Origin: an uncultured Bacteroidales bacterium
Lineage (GTDB): Bacteria; Bacteroidota; Bacteroidia; Bacteroidales; UBA932
Assembly: GCA_944322565.1 (NCBI GenBank)
Contig: CALUPG010000001.1
Coordinates: 186,001-250,000, forward strand
DNA: 64,000 bases
Direction: 5' to 3'
Shown: positions 59,305-64,000 of the stretch, piece after piece
How positions within the stretch are numbered: position 1 is the stretch's first letter
Layout: each line of letters begins with the position of its first letter
Notes under the pieces: model-generated
The model's input: the letters and a program-made list of their open reading frames with translations, nothing else
Database searches by the model: none
Told to the model about the DNA's origin: nothing
Program-made: the position numbers and the translations under genes

Positions 59305-60231
59305 ATGAAACCTACATTGCTGGTCCTTGCTGCCGGAATGGGCAGCCGCTACGGAGGACTGAAACAGATGGACGGGCTCGGTCCGAACGGAGAAACAATC
59401 ATTGACTATTCAATCTACGATGCCGTACATGCCGGATTCGGAAAAGTCGTATACATCGTCAGGGAGCATTTCAAGCCACAGTTTGAAGAACTTGTAGAAA
59501 AGAAATACAGTCATGTGCTCTGCACTGACGGAACGCCTCTGAGATTTGAATTCGTGACACAGGAACTCGACAAGATTCCGGCCGGACTCACATACAATCC
59601 CGAAAGACAGAAGCCATGGGGAACAGCACATGCCGTTCTTATGGCAAAGGATGTCATCAATGAGCCGTTTGCCGTCATCAACGGAGACGATTATTATGGA
59701 AAAGAATCATTCGCCATCATCGCCAAATGGCTGACAGCGCATGATAACACGTCAGGACACTACTGTATGGTAGGATTTGAACTTGACCACACCCTGTCGG
59801 AATCGGGAGGAGTGTCAAGAGGAATATGCTCTGCAGACAGGAGTCATTTTCTGACACATGTGGAGGAACATCACAACATCTCTAAGGCCGGCGACGGGAA
59901 TGTCTACGGGGAAAACAGCAGGGGAGAAAGAGTCTGCCTTGACGGCAAGGCCTTGGCTTCCATGAACATGTGGGGCTTCACCCCGGATTATTTTGAAAAG
60001 AGCGAGGCGATATTCAAGGATTTCATCGCAAAGAACCTGAACGAACTGAAGGCAGAATTCTATATCCCATACGCCATCGACTGCATGATAAAGGACGGTT
60101 CCGCCAAGACAGAGCTGCTATCCACCCCATCCCACTGGTTCGGGGTCACTTTCAAGGAAGACCGCCCTGGAGTCGTCGCCAAGTTCAAGGAATTTGCCGA
60201 CAAAGGCATCTATCCTTCGCCTTTGTATTGA
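59305..60231 (+). CDS. Sugar-phosphate nucleotidyltransferase
   Basis: 308 aa, Rossmann-like NTP-transferase: LLVLAAGMGSRYGGLKQMD (nucleotide loop), KPWGTAHAVLMAKD and VINGDDYYGKESF (metal aspartates). The family includes glucose-1-phosphate and related transferases; sugar not determinable. It lies 30 bp before the CPBP protease gene. Confidence 0.88.
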   Translation: MKPTLLVLAAGMGSRYGGLKQMDGLGPNGETIIDYSIYDAVHAGFGKVVYIVREHFKPQFEELVEKKYSHVLCTDGTPLRFEFVTQELDKIPAGLTYNPERQKPWGTAHAVLMAKDVINEPFAVINGDDYYGKESFAIIAKWLTAHDNTSGHYCMVGFELDHTLSESGGVSRGICSADRSHFLTHVEEHHNISKAGDGNVYGENSRGERVCLDGKALASMNMWGFTPDYFEKSEAIFKDFIAKNLNELKAEFYIPYAIDCMIKDGSAKTELLSTPSHWFGVTFKEDRPGVVAKFKEFADKGIYPSPLY

Positions 60232-60261
60232 TGAGAAACCGGTACGGCTATTATAAAATTT

Positions 60262-61188
60262 ATGTCAGCATTTTTTCAGAAGACAAGAAAGAAATCATAC
60301 GACCTGTTTTCAGGTTATTCCCACTATGTTCCCGGGATAATGGGGACTGCAGGCCTGATACTCCTGCTTATGGCCGGATTTCTCATGGGAAATGCAGTCG
60401 TAATGCTGTTCCAGATGTTTTTCGGCAATGATGCCGCAATGACCTACGGATATCTTCTTGCATATCCGGTCATGTTCATCCCGCCGATGGCCTACGCCTC
60501 GTTCATGAGCCGGAGGAATGAACTCTTTGATACAGGATATGCACTGGACAGCAACAATTTCGGGAATGTCGGCGGATGGCTCATGGCCATAATGGTCTCG
60601 GTCGCCACGCTTGCGGCAGGATTCCTGATGGACCCGATCAGCGCGGTGCTGCCGGAGATGCCGGAAAACCTTGAAAAAGTCATGGAGAATATGGTATCTG
60701 ACGGCCCGATATGGGTATCATTGCTGTCCGTGTCAGTAATGGCACCTATCTTTGAGGAATGGTTGTGCAGAGGCATGATACTGAGGGGTCTTCTCCAGAG
60801 GATACATCCGGTATGGGCAATGGTGATTTCATCATTATGCTTTGCCCTTATTCATTTCAACCCCTGGCAGGGAATCCCTGCATTTGTTCTCGGAATGCTC
60901 TTCGCATATGTGTACTACAAGACAGGCTCTATCAGGCTGACGATGCTGATGCACTGCGTCAACAACACATTTGCAGTGATTACAGGGCAGATTGACAGTC
61001 TCAGGGATGTCGACTTCCTGTTCCAGATTATGGACAGGTGGCAGTACATTTCACTGCTGGCCGCGAGCCTGATAATCATAGTGCTCTTTGTGGACATTGT
61101 CTGGAAGAACATCCCGATGAAATCTCCGGAAGGCAACATCGATGTCATATCTGCAGAAGACCTTGCGGCATCCGGAGACAGGAAGTAA
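60262..61188 (+). CDS. CPBP-family intramembrane glutamic protease
   Basis: 308 aa, about eight membrane helices. The CPBP (Rce1-like) catalytic motifs are FEEWLCRGMILRGLL (EExxxR), FALIHF and a later HCVNNTF. These proteases cut within membranes; substrate unknown. Its stop is 4 bp from the convergent murU-like gene. Confidence 0.9.
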   Translation: MSAFFQKTRKKSYDLFSGYSHYVPGIMGTAGLILLLMAGFLMGNAVVMLFQMFFGNDAAMTYGYLLAYPVMFIPPMAYASFMSRRNELFDTGYALDSNNFGNVGGWLMAIMVSVATLAAGFLMDPISAVLPEMPENLEKVMENMVSDGPIWVSLLSVSVMAPIFEEWLCRGMILRGLLQRIHPVWAMVISSLCFALIHFNPWQGIPAFVLGMLFAYVYYKTGSIRLTMLMHCVNNTFAVITGQIDSLRDVDFLFQIMDRWQYISLLAASLIIIVLFVDIVWKNIPMKSPEGNIDVISAEDLAASGDRK

Positions 61189-61192
61189 TATT

Positions 61193-61990
61193 TTATACAG
61201 CCCCCGGACAGTCAGGCCGGGCCGGCTTCAGGACAGATTCAATTTCATGAAGGGACTGCACCTTGCCGACATCGGCGATATGCAGTCCTTTCATTTCTTT
61301 GCCATAAATCGGACAGGCGGCAGCCGCACGAATATAAAAATCCATTATCGGGAAACAGTCCCCGAATGCCCGGCCTTTTCCAGAAGCTTCCGACTCGGAG
61401 TTCATTCTGTCAATTTCAGAGAAAATGCCTGCCGACACATAATGTATTCCGGAGAAGGCAAGATGCCGGCACGACCTGACATCAAGCCCGGGAAACGGAG
61501 TGCGGACCTCGCCGGTGGAGACATTGGTCCAGCCGACAAGACGCATGTCGTCATTGAACAGGAGGTATCTTGATGTCTTCCTGTCGCTTACAAGCAATGT
61601 GGCAAGAGCCTCCGGCCTGCTGTCGGCAACAAAGGCACCGAGGTCGGCATCGGAGATTATATCCACATTGTGCACAAGGAATCCCCTCCCCGGCGTCTCC
61701 AGATATTTTCTTGCATGCATGAGGCCGCCTCCGGTGTCCCTCAGCAAATCCCTTTCGTCAGAGACAGACATTCTGACACCGAAATTATTCTCCGACTTCA
61801 GATAATCCTCTATCTTGTCGGCAAAATGATGCACATTAATCACAATGTCATCAAACCCTGCCGAAATGAGCCTCCGGGCGACATGATACAGGAGCGGCTT
61901 CCCGCACAAAGGCACAAGAGCCTTCGGAAGGGTGTCCGTCAATGGCCTGAGCCTCGTCCCGAGGCCTGCTGCAAAAATCATTGCCTTCAT
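61193..61990 (-). CDS. murU: MurU-like nucleotidyltransferase
   Basis: 265 aa from ATG 61990. The N-terminus MKAMIFAAGLGTRLRPLTD and TLPKALVPLCGKPLLYH is the standard NDP-sugar pyrophosphorylase core, with the metal aspartate in VHNVDIISD. In MurU this activates MurNAc-1-phosphate to UDP-MurNAc in cell-wall recycling. The role is supported by its position 8 bp behind the AmgK-like kinase gene. Symbol given on context, not on specific residues. Confidence 0.75.
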   Translation of the reverse strand: MKAMIFAAGLGTRLRPLTDTLPKALVPLCGKPLLYHVARRLISAGFDDIVINVHHFADKIEDYLKSENNFGVRMSVSDERDLLRDTGGGLMHARKYLETPGRGFLVHNVDIISDADLGAFVADSRPEALATLLVSDRKTSRYLLFNDDMRLVGWTNVSTGEVRTPFPGLDVRSCRHLAFSGIHYVSAGIFSEIDRMNSESEASGKGRAFGDCFPIMDFYIRAAAACPIYGKEMKGLHIADVGKVQSLHEIESVLKPARPDCPGAV

Positions 61991-61998
61991 TGTTCCAC

Positions 61999-63459
61999 TC
62001 AATAAGTCCTCGTGACATTCTGCTCGCGGTGCACGAGCCTGACTCTGACACCGAATTCCTGCGCCAGATGTCGGGCAGTCCTCTCGGCACAATATACTGA
62101 GCGGTGCTGTCCGCCTGTGCAGCCGAAAGAAATCATCATATGCGTAAAGCCTCTGTCAAGGAACCGCCGGAGATGTGCGTCAGCCAGGCTGAACACAGAT
62201 TCCAAAAAATGCGGCATTTCCGGCTTGTCAATGAAAAAATCCTCCACTTCACGGTCCATTCCGGTGAACTTGCGGTAATATTCGTATTTTCCGGGATTAG
62301 GCAGCGCACGGCAGTCAAAGACATAGCCGCCTCCATTGCCAGAAGGGTCTTCCGGCAATCCTTTCCTGAAAGAGAAACTTGTGACAAGTACCTCCAGACC
62401 GGTTTCAGAAGACAGGCCTGGCCCACGCAGTCCCGAGAGTGATGCCGGGAAGGCATCCGCAGACAATCCGGCCTGGGGAAGCCCCGCAACTGATTCGAGT
62501 ACAGACCGGAGATATCCGCATTCTTCAGGCACGCAGCCAAGTACAGACCTTAGATTGGCTACGGCATACGGAATGCTTTCCAGAAAATGCGGTTTTCTTT
62601 CAAACTTTCCCCTGAACCCGTATGCCCCGAGCACCTGCAGAGTCCTCAGCAGCACGAACATCCCCAGTCTTTTACTGAAAGCCCTTTCATCCACATGGAC
62701 ATATTTTCCAAGGGCTTCCATATAGGCTTCTACAAGGCTGCGGCGGAATTCATCCTGATAGCCCGCCCTTGCCTGCCACACGAACGATGCCACGTCATAA
62801 TAGACCGGTCCGTACATTCCGCCTTGAAAATCAATAAAATACGGCATTCCATCCTTAAGCATCACATTCCTTGCCTGAAAATCCCTGTACATGAAGGCCG
62901 ACTGATTTTCGGAAAGCAGTTCCGTGGCAAGGCGTGAAAAATCATCTTCAAGCCTCACTTCATTGAAACTGACTCCCGTCGTCTTCAGAAAACAGTATTT
63001 GAAATAGTTCAGGTCAGCTGTCACAAGCCTTCGTCCGAACTCCGGTTCAGGCCAGCAGACATTGAAGTCCAGACCCTCAGCCCCAAGGAACTGGATGTCC
63101 GGCAACTGTGAAATGACTTTGGTCAGAAGAGCCTTCTCCTTCTCCGAATATTCCCCCGTTTCCCGTCCTGACGCGACTGCATCATAAAGAGACTCTCTCC
63201 CGAGGTCTTCCTGAAGATAAGCCATGCCGTTGTCACTGACGGCAAAGACTTCGGGGACATTGACTCCCTTGCTGCGGAAATGTTCTGAAAGCACCACGAA
63301 AGCCCTGTTCTCACTGGCTTCAGTGCCTTCCGCACCAATCAGGGAACAGCCCCCGCCTGTCAGCCGCCAATATTTCCTGTTGCTTCCTGAAGCCGACAGA
63401 AGGGCTGTTTCTTCCGGCCTGCAGCCGGTGAATTTTTCAAAAAGGTTCTCAATTTCCAT
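61999..63459 (-). CDS. AmgK-like kinase fused to RapZ C-terminal domain
   Basis: 486 aa. Residues ~1-330 are an aminoglycoside-phosphotransferase fold with catalytic FMYRDFQARNVML (HxD variant with aspartate) and FIDFQGGMYGPVYYD (metal aspartate), as in AmgK, the MurNAc/GlcNAc anomeric kinase. Residues ~360-486 match the RapZ C-terminal domain: VTSFSFRKGLP, FDCRALPNPG, FGCTGGQHRSVY and VHREQ. RapZ senses glucosamine-6-phosphate in E. coli. The fusion links peptidoglycan recycling to aminosugar sensing. The N-terminal P-loop half of RapZ is absent. Confidence 0.9.
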   Translation of the reverse strand: MEIENLFEKFTGCRPEETALLSASGSNRKYWRLTGGGCSLIGAEGTEASENRAFVVLSEHFRSKGVNVPEVFAVSDNGMAYLQEDLGRESLYDAVASGRETGEYSEKEKALLTKVISQLPDIQFLGAEGLDFNVCWPEPEFGRRLVTADLNYFKYCFLKTTGVSFNEVRLEDDFSRLATELLSENQSAFMYRDFQARNVMLKDGMPYFIDFQGGMYGPVYYDVASFVWQARAGYQDEFRRSLVEAYMEALGKYVHVDERAFSKRLGMFVLLRTLQVLGAYGFRGKFERKPHFLESIPYAVANLRSVLGCVPEECGYLRSVLESVAGLPQAGLSADAFPASLSGLRGPGLSSETGLEVLVTSFSFRKGLPEDPSGNGGGYVFDCRALPNPGKYEYYRKFTGMDREVEDFFIDKPEMPHFLESVFSLADAHLRRFLDRGFTHMMISFGCTGGQHRSVYCAERTARHLAQEFGVRVRLVHREQNVTRTY

Positions 63460-63519
63460 CAGACACTGTTGAATGACAAATATTATGTTGAACGGATGAC
63501 AAAATTACAAAGAAAAGAG

Positions 63520-63527
63520 TACATTTG
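63520..63527 (+). promoter_or_regulatory. -7 promoter box of pncB
   Basis: TACATTTG, a perfect TAnnTTTG, 45 bp before ATG 63573. Confidence 0.55.
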
Positions 63528-63572
63528 CACAATTATGACTTGGTCATACCATTAATATACTTCGGGATACCT

Positions 63573-64000
63573 ATGATGAATACGGCTTATTGCTCGGACA
63601 AGTACCAGTACACGATGGGAAAGTCATTCTATGACTGCGGCATGAAGGACAAGACCGCAATTTTCAACATGTTCTACCGCAAGGCTCCGGAAAACAACAA
63701 CTGGGCTGTCGTCAGCGGCGTGGATGAAGTGATTGAAATGGTCGGAAATCTCGGAAAAATGCCTGAAGATTTCTATGAAAAATTCCTTCCCGGTCCTGAA
63801 TATTCCGAATTCAGGAAATACCTTTCTGCAATGAAATTCACTGGGAACATATACGCAATGAGGGAAGGAGAAATAGTATTCCCGTCCCAGCCCGTCATCA
63901 TTGTAGAAGGTCCGATGATTGAAGCACAGGTACTCGAGACTCCCATTCTCTGCATAATGAACCACCAGATGGCAGTGGCCACAAAGGCTTCAAGAGTCTG
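63573..64000 (+). CDS. pncB: Nicotinate phosphoribosyltransferase, 3' end outside window
   Basis: 142 residues visible. MNTAYCSDKYQYTMGKSFYD, then IFNMFYRKAPENNNWAVVSG and IIVEGPMIEAQVLETPIL match the N-terminal part of NAPRTase, which makes nicotinate mononucleotide in NAD salvage. The catalytic histidine would lie beyond the window. ATG 63573 or 63576. Confidence 0.9.
   Translation, partial: MMNTAYCSDKYQYTMGKSFYDCGMKDKTAIFNMFYRKAPENNNWAVVSGVDEVIEMVGNLGKMPEDFYEKFLPGPEYSEFRKYLSAMKFTGNIYAMREGEIVFPSQPVIIVEGPMIEAQVLETPILCIMNHQMAVATKASRV

Overview
The window looks like a chromosome segment from a gut-type Bacteroidales bacterium. Supporting signs are promoters with the Bacteroidota -7 box TAnnTTTG, SusC/D-free but typical envelope genes, fimbrillin-like lipoproteins with SPII lipoboxes, a secreted GH2 beta-galactosidase, a class A2-type beta-lactamase and an AmgK-RapZ fusion kinase. 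No rRNA, tRNA, CRISPR array, integrase or transposase was seen.

Layout. (1) 1-10.1 kb is ordinary chromosome: two envelope proteins sharing an N-terminal domain, an HD phosphohydrolase, a HAD phosphatase plus GH2 beta-galactosidase, then a leftward run aguA-aguB-purT-PHP phosphatase. (2) 10.2-45.0 kb is a dense accessory island of about 32 genes with no mobility gene. (3) 45.0-53.5 kb is a four-gene leftward fimbrillin-like lipoprotein operon, one member carrying a metzincin zinc motif, divergent from a Crp-family regulator. (4) 53.5-64 kb is core chromosome: beta-lactamase, acetyltransferase, membrane protein plus winged-helix regulator, folP, purB, divIC, nucleotidyltransferase, CPBP protease, murU-like and amgK-rapZ, and the start of pncB. 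Two copies of a ~146-bp triple-hairpin intergenic repeat flank folP.

The main discovery candidate is the island. It encodes two full WYL regulators and one stand-alone WYL domain, RtcB with a DIP1984 protein, a metallopeptidase/MoxR ATPase/VWA operon, a DnaE paralogue lacking the polymerase aspartates next to a DnaB-like ATPase lacking the arginine finger, a pair of DUF262 (GmrSD-like) proteins, a SpoU methylase, a family of WGDG-plus-leucine-rich-repeat proteins, a truncated FtsZ-like protein with a soluble FtsK-like motor, and a Cys-phosphatase. Most transcription units start with the same 19-bp imperfect palindrome (TATGCC-N7-GGCATA; relaxed TRTGCCAAAnnnnGRCNCA). In ten clear cases its TTTG-equivalent lies exactly 14 nt from a -7 box. 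One copy sits in front of the first WYL gene, so I infer a WYL-controlled, autoregulated local regulon.

The island also shows repeated local duplication: a chimeric gene that begins with the first 15 codons of the DIP1984 gene, an 88-bp remnant of the rtcB 3' end, a 183-bp segment identical between two LRR genes, a decayed third copy of that gene's start, and a pair of ~82-aa paralogues. The biochemical purpose is unknown. A working hypothesis is a defence or stress island built from altered copies of replication, division and RNA-repair proteins.
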